Positions 13,679-22,159 are shown, counted from the stretch's first letter. The stretch: 34,454 bases of DNA from CAZWVA01 sp964636885 (GCA_964636885.1 CAZWVA010000025.1:1-34454), one strand, 5' to 3'. Numbers and translations: made by a program. The notes: generated from the sequence alone by a model not told the origin.

Positions 13679-14433
13679 TCGTATACGGAAGGAATCCCGT
13701 AACAGAAACCCTTCTGGGAAAGCCGTCAAGTGTAGAGGAGGTTTTGATATCTGAAGGGGCAAGGAGGGAGAGGTTCCTCGATGTCATAAGACTCGCAAGG
13801 GAGAACGGGGTAAAGGTCTCTTTTCTCCCGCAAAGGGCGATCTCTAAGATAGCGGGGACATCGGATCATCAGGGGATAGTGGCCAGGGTTCTTGAGTTTG
13901 AATACGGTACCATTGATGGGATCCTGGGGCTTGCAAGTAGGAGGAAGGAAAGGCCACTCGTTGTTATACTAGACCACATTGAAGACCCACAGAACCTGGG
14001 TTCGATAATAAGGACGGTTAACGTCCTCGGGGCGCACGGAGTGCTTATTCCAAAGGACAGGGCAGCGGGTGTAACTCCGGCCGTTATTAAGGCCTCTGCA
14101 GGTGCCGTGAGTTTTGTCCAGATTGCAAGGGTGGTAAACCTCGTAAGAACCATAAGGGATCTGAAGAAAAGGGGAATCTGGATTGTGGGGGCAGACCAAG
14201 GGGCTTCCAAATCGGTTTTTGAGGAGGTTCTAGGCGACTTGGATCTAGCCCTTGTCATAGGAAGCGAGGGGAGGGGGTTGGGAAGGCTTGTAAAAGAGGA
14301 GTGCGATTTTCTCCTCTCAATCCCCAGCGTGGGGGAGGTCTCTTCTCTAAACGCATCGGTTGCCGCCGGGATAATGATATACGAGATAGTGAAGCAGAGA
14401 AGATCGATTCATGAGCGGGTATCTATCCGATAA
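13675..14433 (+). CDS. rlmB: 23S rRNA 2'-O-methyltransferase RlmB-like (TrmH/SpoU)
   Basis: The 252-aa SPOUT enzyme has an N-terminal L30e-like RNA-binding domain (IVYGRNPVTETLLG ... SDHQGIVARV) and a C-terminal trefoil-knot methyltransferase. The SPOUT motifs are LDHIEDPQNLGSIIRT, IGSEGRGLGRLVKEE and IPSVGEVSSLNASVAAGI, which bind S-adenosylmethionine. In RlmB the target is G2251 of 23S rRNA; other TrmH paralogues cannot be excluded. The start is TTG with AAGGGG upstream, overlapping the peptidase stop by 4 bp. Its 3' end overlaps that of convergent ligA by 11 bp. Confidence 0.88.
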   Translation: MIVYGRNPVTETLLGKPSSVEEVLISEGARRERFLDVIRLARENGVKVSFLPQRAISKIAGTSDHQGIVARVLEFEYGTIDGILGLASRRKERPLVVILDHIEDPQNLGSIIRTVNVLGAHGVLIPKDRAAGVTPAVIKASAGAVSFVQIARVVNLVRTIRDLKKRGIWIVGADQGASKSVFEEVLGDLDLALVIGSEGRGLGRLVKEECDFLLSIPSVGEVSSLNASVAAGIMIYEIVKQRRSIHERVSIR

Positions 14434-16444
14434 GCCTTTTAAACCCCTCTTCGTCCAGAATGGGTATCCCAAGGGATCTTGCGACATCGAGCTTTGAGCC
14501 CGGTTCCTCTCCCACGACGACGTAGTTTGTCTTTCTAGTCACGGAAGAGGAGACCCTTCCCCCCTGCTCCTCAACGAGCCTCTTTGCCTCCTCCCTGGTA
14601 AAGGACCGGAGTGTACCCGTAAATACGAAGGTTTGTCCCTTGAGTTTATCGCCCTTTCTTGCGCTGGGTCTGTATTCTATCTTAACACCCGCTGAGATCA
14701 TCTTCTCTATAACCTCCCTATTCCTTTTCTCCCTGAAAAAACTTGTGATGCTCCTTGCGACCTCAGGGCCTACCGTTGGGATCTCCATAAGCCTCTCCTC
14801 CGATGCCTCCATGAGCGCCTCCAAGCTAGGAAAATTCTCGGCCAGTACCTGGGAGAGCCTCTCGCCCACGTGGCGTATGCTTAAGGCGTGGATGAACCGG
14901 TCAAATGGGATCCTTTTACTCTTCTCGATCTCCTCCTCTAGGTTTGAAGCCGATTTATCGGCAAACCTCTCAAGGCCGATGAGATCCTCTTTCTTTAGAT
15001 AGAAGACGTCTGCCAGGTCCTTTATAAGCCCCTCCTTCATCAGTTGCTCGACTATCTTTTCTCCGAGCCCTTCTATGTCAAATGCCCTTCTCGATGCCAG
15101 GTGTTTTAGCCTTCCCTTGATTTGGGCCGGGCAGGAGAGGCTGGGGCAGTAGTAGTATGAACCCTCCTTCTCCACACGGGTCCCACAGGATGGGCATCTT
15201 TCCGGCATGTTAAAGCGCCTCTCCTTTCCCGTTCTCTTTTCTACTATTGGCTTTATTATCTCCGGTATGACGTCTCCTGCCCTTTCAACGAGGACCGTGT
15301 CTCCAATCCTTATGTCCTTTTCCTTTATTATGTCCTCTGTGTGTAGTGTCGCCCGGCTCACTGTGACCCCTCCTATCCTTACTGGGTCGAGCTCGGCAAC
15401 TGGCGTTAGAAGCCCCATCCTTCCCACCTGGACCACTATGTCCCTTATCCTTGTCGTTGCCTGCCTGGGCTTAAACTTATACGCTATGCTCCACCTCGGA
15501 TGCTTTGCCGTCGTACCGAGTTCCCTCTGGTAATCCCTCCTATCGACCTTTATCACGACGCCGTCTGCCTCGTATGGGAGTTCGTCCCTTATAGCCTCCA
15601 TCTCATGGTGGTAGGAGATGGCCTCTTTTATGTTCTTACACCTCATGATCCTCTTTTCTACCTTAAACCCCCATTTGCGAAGCCTCTCCATCACCTCCCA
15701 CTCGGTCTTAAATTCATGGCCGATAACCTCTCCTACCCCCCATGCGTAGAAATCGAGTGGTCTTCTTGCCGTGATATTGGAATCCAACTGCCTGAGCGAA
15801 CCGGAAGCGGCGTTTCTCGGGTTTGCGAATATCGGCTCGCCAGCCTCGGCGAGTTCCCTGTTTAGTTTTCTAAAGGACTCGATTGGCAGTACGACCTCCC
15901 CTCTTACCTCTATTAATTCTGGGAGAGGGCTTCCGTTTCTTAACCTGAGTGGTATCGTCTTTATGGTCTTGATATTGGCCGTGACGTCTTCTCCGACCCT
16001 TCCGTCCCCGCGGGTTGCGCCCTGTGTGAAAACACCTTTCTCGTATGTTAGGGATGCGGAAACGCCGTCGAATTTGGGCTCTGCCGTGTATTCGATCTCG
16101 TGCGTTATGCCGAGAAACCTTCTTACACGTCTGTCGAATTCAAGGGCTTCCTCCTCTGTCGTTATGTTGTCTATACTCATCATTGGGGTTCTGTGTTCTA
16201 CGGGTTTAAACCCCTCTGCGACTAGACCGCTTACACGCTGGGTTGGAGAGTCGGGGGTAATGAGGTCGGGGTATAGGGATTCGAGGCGCTTTAGCTCCTC
16301 TACGAGGGCGTCGTACTCCGAATCGGAGATCTCCGGATTGTTCTCCACGTAGTAGAGGTAGTTATGGCGCTCTATCTCGCGCCTTAACTCCTCTATCCTC
16401 TTCCTTGCCTCCTCTTTAGGTGTTTTCTCCTCTCTGGCTTTCAT
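14423..16444 (-). CDS. ligA: NAD-dependent DNA ligase LigA
   Basis: The 673-aa replicative ligase joins Okazaki fragments using NAD. Domain order: Ia NAD-binding helices (RHNYLYYVENNPEISDSEYD), adenylation domain with AMP-accepting K124 in KFDG, OB fold (QVGRMGLLTPVAELDPV), Cys4 zinc finger (CPSCGTRV ... YYCPSLSCPAQI), helix-hairpin-helix repeats and a C-terminal BRCT domain. Length and motifs are complete. The ATG follows GAGAAAAGG. It is the last gene of the purK-purE-rpsU-M50-ligA run, 30 bp after the protease. Confidence 0.97.
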   Translation of the reverse strand: MKAREEKTPKEEARKRIEELRREIERHNYLYYVENNPEISDSEYDALVEELKRLESLYPDLITPDSPTQRVSGLVAEGFKPVEHRTPMMSIDNITTEEEALEFDRRVRRFLGITHEIEYTAEPKFDGVSASLTYEKGVFTQGATRGDGRVGEDVTANIKTIKTIPLRLRNGSPLPELIEVRGEVVLPIESFRKLNRELAEAGEPIFANPRNAASGSLRQLDSNITARRPLDFYAWGVGEVIGHEFKTEWEVMERLRKWGFKVEKRIMRCKNIKEAISYHHEMEAIRDELPYEADGVVIKVDRRDYQRELGTTAKHPRWSIAYKFKPRQATTRIRDIVVQVGRMGLLTPVAELDPVRIGGVTVSRATLHTEDIIKEKDIRIGDTVLVERAGDVIPEIIKPIVEKRTGKERRFNMPERCPSCGTRVEKEGSYYYCPSLSCPAQIKGRLKHLASRRAFDIEGLGEKIVEQLMKEGLIKDLADVFYLKKEDLIGLERFADKSASNLEEEIEKSKRIPFDRFIHALSIRHVGERLSQVLAENFPSLEALMEASEERLMEIPTVGPEVARSITSFFREKRNREVIEKMISAGVKIEYRPSARKGDKLKGQTFVFTGTLRSFTREEAKRLVEEQGGRVSSSVTRKTNYVVVGEEPGSKLDVARSLGIPILDEEGFKRLIG

Positions 16445-16474
16445 CCTTTTCTCGCTTGCTAGAAGGGTGATCTC

Positions 16475-17563
16475 TCAACCGCTTCTGGCTAAACCGAGTG
16501 CGGTTTGGATCCTTATGAATTCACCTATGTTATCCATGGTTAGAATCCCAACCAGTTGCCCGTTCCGTGTGACTGGTAGTGTATGACAATCGCTTGTTTG
16601 AAGGCGCGTAAATACCATCTCAAGCATCTCCGACGAGTCAACGACCTGAAAGTCTCGTCTCATGACCTCTCTCACCTCTACCCCCTGTCCGTGCTTTGCG
16701 AGGGCCACCAGCAGGTCAGCCTGTGTGAGTATACCAACCACCCGTCCGTCTTCCATTACTGGGAAATCCTGCTGTGACCCTGAGAGGATGAGTTCAACGG
16801 CACGGGCCAGTGGATCGCTTGCCGAGAGGGTGCGGAAATCCGTTATCATCGCCCGGCTAACGGGGATGCCGCCAAGAGCCGATCTTATCTGGGTGATACC
16901 CGCTTCCTGGGCCGCCCCTATCCATACGAAGAGGGCGATAAAGAGGAGAAACGGGTTCGTGAAAAGGCCTATAAAGCCGAAGAGAAACGCAATCGCCTGA
17001 CCGAGGGTTGCGGCTATCTGGGTTGCCCTCGTATAGTCCATACGCATAGCGAGGGCCGCGCGAAGGACCCGCCCTCCGTCCATAGGGAAGGCCGGGATCA
17101 TGTTGAATAGAACCAGGAATACGTTAACCACCATGAGCCGCTCGGCAAAGGAGCCTCTCGTTACACCGAGTTGACTAATCGGTTCAAAACCGTTTATGAT
17201 CTCCAGCCAGATGTAGAGTACACCGGAAATGACCACGTTAACCGCAGGCCCTGCAAGGGCGACCCAGAGCTCCTGCCTTGGGTCGTCCGGCATTCGTTCA
17301 AGACGCGCCACACCGCCTATGGGCAGTAGCGTGATGTCCCTCGTCCTTATACCATACCTCTTTGCGGTGAGGGCATGCCCGAGTTCGTGAAGAAGGACAC
17401 AGCCGAATATGGTTAAAACAAAGGCTACCCCGATTATCGCGTTTGTAAGGCCTTGACCCTGCATCCAGTGACTTAAGACCACCCATAAGACGATGAGCAG
17501 AAAGGTCGCATGTATATAGACCCCTATGCCCGCGACCTCTCCCAGCTTCCATGACCATTTCAT
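16475..17563 (-). CDS. Site-2 protease family (M50) membrane protease with CBS pair
   Basis: The 362-aa protein has several membrane helices. The zinc motif HELGH (59-63) lies in the second helix and the third ligand D162 is in NMIPAFPMDGGRVLRAA. A C-terminal pair of CBS domains (about 230-355, ending with ILTMDNIGEFIRIQT) suggests regulation by adenine nucleotides. This is the Rip-type, PDZ-less branch of intramembrane proteases that cleave anti-sigma factors or other membrane substrates. The start MKWSWKLGEVAGIGVYIHAT is the family's typical beginning. It is 5 bp after the rpsU stop. The substrate is unknown. Confidence 0.9.
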   Translation of the reverse strand: MKWSWKLGEVAGIGVYIHATFLLIVLWVVLSHWMQGQGLTNAIIGVAFVLTIFGCVLLHELGHALTAKRYGIRTRDITLLPIGGVARLERMPDDPRQELWVALAGPAVNVVISGVLYIWLEIINGFEPISQLGVTRGSFAERLMVVNVFLVLFNMIPAFPMDGGRVLRAALAMRMDYTRATQIAATLGQAIAFLFGFIGLFTNPFLLFIALFVWIGAAQEAGITQIRSALGGIPVSRAMITDFRTLSASDPLARAVELILSGSQQDFPVMEDGRVVGILTQADLLVALAKHGQGVEVREVMRRDFQVVDSSEMLEMVFTRLQTSDCHTLPVTRNGQLVGILTMDNIGEFIRIQTALGLARSG

Positions 17564-17568
17564 TAGGG

Positions 17569-17760
17569 TTACCTCTTTCTTCTCCGGGTTTGGGATTTTC
17601 TCTTTCTTCTCCTCTCGCTCGGTTTTTCGTAGAACTCGCGCTTTTTGTACTCGTGGATGATGCCCTCTTTTTCGACCATTCTGTTAAACCTCTTTATAAG
17701 GCTGTCTATGGATTCCTGGTCGTTATAGGGTCTAATGTCGGATTCGCTCTTTACCCTCAT
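17569..17760 (-). CDS. rpsU: 30S ribosomal protein bS21
   Basis: The 63-aa basic protein has the bS21 pattern: a charged beta start, SIDSLIKRFNRMVEKEG, KKREFYEKPSERRRKRK and an Arg/Lys-rich tail. bS21 binds the 30S platform near the anti-Shine-Dalgarno region and helps initiation. The ATG overlaps the purE stop (ATGA) with AAGGAGAG ahead of it, so it is translationally coupled to purine synthesis rather than to dnaG/rpoD as in many bacteria. The N-terminal segment MRVKSESDIRPYNDQ differs from the common MPVVKVRENE form, but the core is clear. Confidence 0.85.
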   Translation of the reverse strand: MRVKSESDIRPYNDQESIDSLIKRFNRMVEKEGIIHEYKKREFYEKPSERRRKRKSQTRRRKR

Positions 17761-18257
17761 CTCTCCTTTGTCCCCTCCCTCAACCGTTTATTCTTTTCTC
17801 TGGACATCTCTGCGGTCTTCTGTTTGTACCTTATCACCCTTTCAAGAAGCGAGGGATCGGAGGTTGCTATGATCTCTATGGCGAGCAGGGCGGCGTTCTT
17901 TGCGCCTCCTATTGCCACCGTCGCAACCGGTACACCCGGGGGCATCTGTACGATGGATAGGAGCGAGTCCATACCCCCTAGGGATTCCGTGCGGATAGGC
18001 ACGCCTATCACTGGAAGAGGCGTATGGGCGGCTATCATCCCAGGAAGATGAGCGGCACCTCCGGCACCCGCTATAATCACACGCAGGCCGCGTCTATGCG
18101 CCTCCTGGCCGTAATTTGCCATATCAATCGGCGTGCGGTGTGCAGATATTATATTCATCTCGTAGGGCACGCCGAATTCCTCGCATACCTCGGCCGCCGC
18201 TTTCATCGTGGGCAGGTCCGAGTCGCTTCCCATGACGATTCCGATCAATGGATCCAT
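17757..18257 (-). CDS. purE: N5-carboxyaminoimidazole ribonucleotide mutase PurE
   Basis: Converts N5-CAIR to CAIR in de novo purine synthesis. The start is the ATG at 18257, with GGAGG 8 nt upstream, giving 166 aa beginning MDPLIGIVMGSDSD, the standard length. An in-frame upstream ATG lies inside purK and is less likely. Signature segments: GSDSDLPTMKAAAEV, ISAHRTP, and GAGGAAHLPGMIAAHTPLPV. It lies 22 bp after purK, its partner enzyme, and overlaps rpsU by 4 bp. Confidence 0.95.
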   Translation of the reverse strand: MDPLIGIVMGSDSDLPTMKAAAEVCEEFGVPYEMNIISAHRTPIDMANYGQEAHRRGLRVIIAGAGGAAHLPGMIAAHTPLPVIGVPIRTESLGGMDSLLSIVQMPPGVPVATVAIGGAKNAALLAIEIIATSDPSLLERVIRYKQKTAEMSREKNKRLREGTKER

Positions 18258-18279
18258 CGCATATACCTCCGGTCTTCGG

Positions 18280-19431
18280 TCAGAACGATATAAGGCTTGC
18301 CGCTTTAACCGCCTTCTCGAGTGCCTCATCCGTGTTATCGGCAAGAACCGTTACGTGACCCATCTTGCGGTTAGGACGGCATAGCCTTTTCCCGTATATG
18401 TGCAGGTTTACCCCCGGGATCTTTAGAGCCCTTTCCATTCCTCTAACCGTGGAGATGCCATCTCGATCTCCAAGGAGATTTATCATTACGGCCGAGGGCT
18501 TGACCATAGAAGGAGAGCCGAGTGGAAGGCCCATGATGGCACGCAGGTGGTTCTCAAACTGGGACGTGGCGCAGGCCTCAATCGTGTAGTGTCCTGAGTT
18601 GTGAGGGCGGGGGGCAAGCTCGTTTATGAGCACCCGACCATCCGCAAGAAGAAACATCTCTACGCCGAATGCACCGATGCCTCCCACGGCAGAAACGGCC
18701 TCTCTTGCAATGGCGCCTGCCTCTTTGCTGATGTTGGAGGTAACCTCTGCCGGTGCTTTAACGATATGGCATATATGGTCTCTCTGTATGGTCTCGACTA
18801 CGGGATAAGTTACTGTCTCACCATCCAAGTTACACACAACCATCACGGCGAGCTCCTTCTTAAACTCGATAAAGCCCTCAACCAATAAGGGGTGTCTTTC
18901 CCCTTCTAGTTTCTCCCAGGCCGAGCGGATGTCCTCTGGGCCCCTTATAAACGCATTGCCACGTCCGTCGTAGCCGTTTCTCCTCGTTTTAAGTATGAGC
19001 GGCCAGCCGAATCTCTCACCCGCCTGAAGGACGTCATCATGGCTTGAAACCCCTGCAAAGGGTGGGACCGGTATCCCGTGGGATTCGAGGGCCCTCTTCT
19101 GAAGGAGCTTATCCTGTATGAGACCAACCGTATACGCCGTCGGATAGACGGGCACCCCCAGGGATTCGAGGTGTTCGAGTATATGCGCGTCAACAAACTC
19201 GTTCTCAAGCGTTATTAGGTTAGATACACGGGCTAGGTTTTCGGTTGCGGAGACGTCGTTTAATGGGCCCACAACATTGAGATTTGCGACCTGCTGTGCG
19301 GGACTATCATATTCCGGGTCGAGGATCGCTATCCGTAAGCCGAGTTTATATGCGGCAGTAGCCGTCATCCTGGCAAGCTGCCCGCCGCCAAGTATCCCTA
19401 TGGTTATGGATCCGGTTCTATTGGGTTCCAT
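18280..19431 (-). CDS. purK: N5-carboxyaminoimidazole ribonucleotide synthase PurK
   Basis: The 383-aa ATP-grasp enzyme carboxylates AIR with bicarbonate and ATP to give N5-CAIR, the substrate of PurE. Visible: the N-terminal Rossmann-like GILGGGQLARMTATAAYKLG, ATP-grasp segments LILKTRRNGYDGRGN and LVEGFIEFKKELAVMV, and the metal-binding INELAPRPHNSGHYTIEAC. The ATG is preceded by AAGGGGATGAT. It is the first gene of the minus-strand run and has a candidate promoter at 19469-19498. Confidence 0.95.
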   Translation of the reverse strand: MEPNRTGSITIGILGGGQLARMTATAAYKLGLRIAILDPEYDSPAQQVANLNVVGPLNDVSATENLARVSNLITLENEFVDAHILEHLESLGVPVYPTAYTVGLIQDKLLQKRALESHGIPVPPFAGVSSHDDVLQAGERFGWPLILKTRRNGYDGRGNAFIRGPEDIRSAWEKLEGERHPLLVEGFIEFKKELAVMVVCNLDGETVTYPVVETIQRDHICHIVKAPAEVTSNISKEAGAIAREAVSAVGGIGAFGVEMFLLADGRVLINELAPRPHNSGHYTIEACATSQFENHLRAIMGLPLGSPSMVKPSAVMINLLGDRDGISTVRGMERALKIPGVNLHIYGKRLCRPNRKMGHVTVLADNTDEALEKAVKAASLISF

Positions 19432-19468
19432 ATCATCCCCTTACGACTAATCCGATCGATTCGTTTTT

Positions 19469-19498
19469 AGTATATGATAGAAAAGCTTAGATTTACAA
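19469..19498 (-). promoter_or_regulatory. Candidate promoter for purK-purE-rpsU-M50-ligA
   Basis: Minus strand TTGTAA (19498-19493), 18-nt spacer, TATACT (19474-19469), 38 nt before the purK ATG. The gap 19432-19715 between purK and the divergent nitroreductase gene holds this element and the plus-strand promoter at 19617-19643. I see no RNA gene or riboswitch in it. Confidence 0.4.
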
Positions 19499-19616
19499 GA
19501 CAAGAATACCACATAGTATCCGCAAAAAAACATCGGGTGTAAAGAACGGTGTTATTTAGGGAAATCTGGATTGTGGAAGTTAACTGGGATTTTCGTATTT
19601 TTATGGGATTAACACC

Positions 19617-19643
19617 TTGACAAATCTCTTAAAATATTATAGT
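19617..19643 (+). promoter_or_regulatory. Candidate promoter for the nitroreductase gene
   Basis: A perfect TTGACA (19617-19622) is followed by TATAGT (19638-19643). The 15-nt spacer is short, so activity may be weak or activator-dependent. Just upstream, TGGGATT occurs twice (19587-19593 and 19604-19610), which could be an operator. Confidence 0.4.
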
Positions 19644-19715
19644 TTGAATCTATCGGATGGGAGGAAATCGTTCTTTTAGCAAGAGAAATACTAAATGGAA
19701 AGGAGGATATGAAGC

Positions 19716-20519
19716 ATGCTAGACATTGCACGGAGAGATTTCTTTGACGTTGTTGGAAGTAGGCGTTCTATTAGGTACTTCAAACCCTGGAAGCCCGTAG
19801 AGCCGGAGAAGCTCGAAGCGGTTCTTCAAGCGGCCCGTATCGCCTCTCATATGGGAAACGCAAACGCTGTGCAGGCAATAGTTTTTTCGGATAAGGAAAC
19901 AAAGGAGAAACTAAAACCGGTGGTTTCTGCCTTTAACGTAGCAATAGTAGACATGGCTCCGGTAATCATCATCTGGTTTATAGAGAGGGACGCCTGGTAC
20001 AAGGAAATTGGCGATCACCTGGTAGATCTCTATAAAGTGGGTGCCGTTAATCCTTCTCACGGCTGGAGCATTGAGTTCATTCAGAACTCGGCAAAGCCCC
20101 GTCTTACCAGTTTTCCAACCGAGGTTGTGGATTTTATGCTCTCTTGCGAAGCGGGTATGGCGATGGCGCAGGCCCAGTTGACGGCCGTTGCGCTTGGATT
20201 GGGGGTCTGCTCATTTGCCGGAGTTGGGCCGAAGATAGCGGAGATATTCGGTCTTCCTGACCACTGTCGTTTCGTTTGGGGAATGGCTTTGGGATATCCC
20301 GCCGAAGATCCGTTAACCGGCGGACAGAGAAAGCGCAAGCCCTTTGAGAAGCTCTTCTTTAAGGACAAATACGGTAATCCTATGCATAGCGATCCGAATG
20401 TGGTAGAGATGCTTAAACAACTCAACATGATTCAGCCCGAGGCTCAGTTGACCCCTCAGCGACTCGAGGAGATAAACGCCATTTCAAGGATGGTTGGGCT
20501 TCCTGAGAGGACCGATTAA
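19716..20519 (+). CDS. Nitroreductase-family FMN protein
   Basis: The 267-aa product starts with the FMN-binding phrase FDVVGSRRSIRYFKPWKPVE and AARIASHMGNANAVQAIVF. A C-terminal half follows with AMAQAQLTAVALGLGVCSFAGV and FVWGMALGYPAEDP, the standard fold of the NfsA/FrasE-like superfamily of NAD(P)H-dependent flavin reductases. An insertion of about 25 residues near WFIERDAWYKEIGDHL distinguishes it from the shortest members. The ribosome binding site is AAGGAGGA. It appears monocistronic, with a terminator 14 bp after the stop. The substrate cannot be deduced. Confidence 0.85.
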   Translation: MLDIARRDFFDVVGSRRSIRYFKPWKPVEPEKLEAVLQAARIASHMGNANAVQAIVFSDKETKEKLKPVVSAFNVAIVDMAPVIIIWFIERDAWYKEIGDHLVDLYKVGAVNPSHGWSIEFIQNSAKPRLTSFPTEVVDFMLSCEAGMAMAQAQLTAVALGLGVCSFAGVGPKIAEIFGLPDHCRFVWGMALGYPAEDPLTGGQRKRKPFEKLFFKDKYGNPMHSDPNVVEMLKQLNMIQPEAQLTPQRLEEINAISRMVGLPERTD

Positions 20520-20532
20520 CCTGAAACTGGAA

Positions 20533-20558
20533 GGGCGGCCTCGTTCCCCAGGCCGCCC
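20533..20558 (+). terminator. Terminator hairpin after the nitroreductase gene
   Basis: A perfect 9-bp stem pairs GGGCGGCCT (20533-20541) with AGGCCGCCC (20550-20558), with an 8-nt loop. The tail GATTTAAT has only a short T run, so termination may be partial or Rho-assisted. Confidence 0.65.
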
Positions 20559-20691
20559 GATTTAATGGGGCTTAACTATATCTTCTGGTAGTTGGCTTTC
20601 TTTCCTGGTAGAATAACGGATACTTTACAAAATAAATCTCTTAAGAAAGGAGGAGGCGCAATTCTCTAGACGGTTAAAAACGTCTGTCCTA

Positions 20692-20898
20692 TTGCGTAAA
20701 TCCCTAATGCCAAGAAAAACCCTAACCTGTAAAGAACTCGGAAATGCGGATTGCAAAAAGAAATTCACCGGTTATAACGAGGGTGAGGTCTTGATGAAGG
20801 CCATACAGCATATAATGTGGGATCATAAGGTAGAAAAAGTCACCCCTGAGATGAAAGACAACATAAGATCATTAATCAAGGATGAGCCATCTGCCTAA
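20692..20898 (+). CDS. DUF1059 family small protein
   Basis: The core MPRKTLTCKELGNADCKKKF matches the DUF1059 family, small proteins with a conserved TCKELG and a second cysteine. It continues with GEVLMKAIQHIMWDHKVEKV. The likely start is the ATG at 20707 (63 aa). A TTG at 20692 is also in frame. Neither has a Shine-Dalgarno. A strong AAAGGAGGAGG sits about 50 nt upstream at 20646-20656, and a small hairpin (AGACG 20668-20672 / CGTCT 20681-20685) lies between. The frame is open across this stretch, so a non-standard start nearer the site is possible. Function unknown. Confidence 0.75.
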   Translation: MRKSLMPRKTLTCKELGNADCKKKFTGYNEGEVLMKAIQHIMWDHKVEKVTPEMKDNIRSLIKDEPSA

Positions 20899-20986
20899 CC
20901 TAGGCAACCCGTGACTATGGCTTCTTTTGATTGAAAAGGATTTGTCGCTCCCGTGATTAGAGGGCGGTGGTTTCGGGGTATTCCTC

Positions 20987-21661
20987 GTGTTTATACCCAA
21001 AGGCGGGCTTCTTGTGTACGGTTCTTTGGTAGAACCCATTATAGATGGTCTATGGGTGATTTGGATGAACCGATTCGAACCCTATGTGGAATTCCGTCCA
21101 TACATTTCAAGGGTCCCTTTAAGAATCCCGTCCGGGGAGGAGGTGTTTGTCGAAATAGGTCCCGGAACCTCTTTTGGATCCGGGCATGATACGACGAGGC
21201 TTTGCATAAAGGCGGTCGAGGAGGTATTTAGATCTAGGAGGATAAAGAGCGTTTTGGATTTTGGTTGCGGAAGTGGTATACTTGGAATCTCCGCTGCGGT
21301 GCTCGGTGCCGAAAGCGTTCTTGCCATAGATATTGACCCGGTTGCGGTTGAAGAGGCGGGTAGAAATGCGAAGAGAAACGGGATGGGTTCAAGGGTTCGG
21401 GTTCTGCTTGCCTCCATAGAGGATGTGATAGAGGGATTCGATCTCGTCATTGCGAACATCGTTACGGATGAGCTCATTCGCATGGTTGAGGGGATTAGGT
21501 CCGTATTGGAAGAGGGCGGCGCCCTTGTCGTTTCTGGGATCTCAGAGCTTAAAAAGGAGGTGGCCGTATCGGCTTTTAGAGAGGCCGGTTTTAATCTGAG
21601 AAGGGAGTTTATTGAGGGCGGCTGGGTGGCGATTTGGTTTGATTTCATGCTACCTAAATAA
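20987..21661 (+). CDS. PrmA-like class I methyltransferase, short N-terminus
   Basis: The 224-aa S-adenosylmethionine-dependent methyltransferase has the PrmA motif SFGSGHDTTRLCIKAVEE before SAM motif I VLDFGCGSGILGISAAVLGA. IDIDPVAVEEAGRNAKRNGM and the catalytic-loop segment FDLVIANIVTDELIRM follow. PrmA trimethylates ribosomal protein L11. The protein is shorter than usual PrmA (about 290 aa), and most of the N-terminal L11-recognition domain is missing. The frame is closed by a stop at 20954, so it cannot extend further. The GTG start lacks a clear ribosome binding site. The target may therefore be another protein. Confidence 0.75.
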   Translation: MFIPKGGLLVYGSLVEPIIDGLWVIWMNRFEPYVEFRPYISRVPLRIPSGEEVFVEIGPGTSFGSGHDTTRLCIKAVEEVFRSRRIKSVLDFGCGSGILGISAAVLGAESVLAIDIDPVAVEEAGRNAKRNGMGSRVRVLLASIEDVIEGFDLVIANIVTDELIRMVEGIRSVLEEGGALVVSGISELKKEVAVSAFREAGFNLRREFIEGGWVAIWFDFMLPK

Positions 21662-21679
21662 ATCAATCGGGGGGCAGAT

Positions 21680-22159
21680 ATGATAGAATTATCCTTGATT
21701 AGGGATAGAACCCATTACGAGAAAGAGCAACTGGATACCATGTACGGGGTGTTTGCAAAGAGCTTCATCACACACGAGAACCCGGATTTGGAAAAGGGGT
21801 TTAACCCCGTCTCTCCTGAAATACGGATCCATATAAAGCTTACTAAGGGGTTAATACCGGAGGTGTTATTTATGGCGCTCGGCGAAGACCTTTGTGACTT
21901 TATAACAAACAGGGATTTCTTCTATGCCTTCTCTAATCCGATCTCCGATGATATCCCATCTCTGGTTTTCGATTTCGTAGGCGAATCTAAGTCCTTTGAG
22001 TTTAAGATCACATCGAAAAGCGAAAAGAGCCTAGAAGAGGGTTCGCAAAAGGTGATGAAGAAGCTCCTCAGCGTAATAACCCAGGAAGGACTCCTCATAG
22101 ACCCGGTAGAAAGATACCGTTTCCTTTATGACAACGGGGATTGGACAGAGGTTAAATAG
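21680..22159 (+). CDS. Hypothetical protein
   Basis: A 159-aa soluble protein with no family I recognise. It begins MIELSLIRDRTHYEKEQLDT and has mixed alpha/beta character, with HIKLTKGLIPEVLFMALGED and VFDFVGESKSFEFKITSKSE resembling strand-rich segments. It has no signal peptide or membrane helix. The ATG is preceded by GGGGGGC within the 18-bp gap after the PrmA-like gene, so they may form an operon. Its 3' end overlaps convergent polX by 8 bp. Codon use is like the neighbours. Confidence 0.7.
   Translation: MIELSLIRDRTHYEKEQLDTMYGVFAKSFITHENPDLEKGFNPVSPEIRIHIKLTKGLIPEVLFMALGEDLCDFITNRDFFYAFSNPISDDIPSLVFDFVGESKSFEFKITSKSEKSLEEGSQKVMKKLLSVITQEGLLIDPVERYRFLYDNGDWTEVK

Noticed and set aside
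19549..19616. Inverted pair GGTGTTAT / ATTAACACC about 60 nt apart upstream of the nitroreductase promoter.
   Set aside because: The arms are short and far apart in AT-rich DNA; this is not enough to call an operator or structured RNA.
20953..21189. GTG-started ORF overlapping the 5' end of the PrmA-like gene in another frame.
   Set aside because: Its product has no domain character and does not supply the missing PrmA N-terminus; it is a frame shadow.
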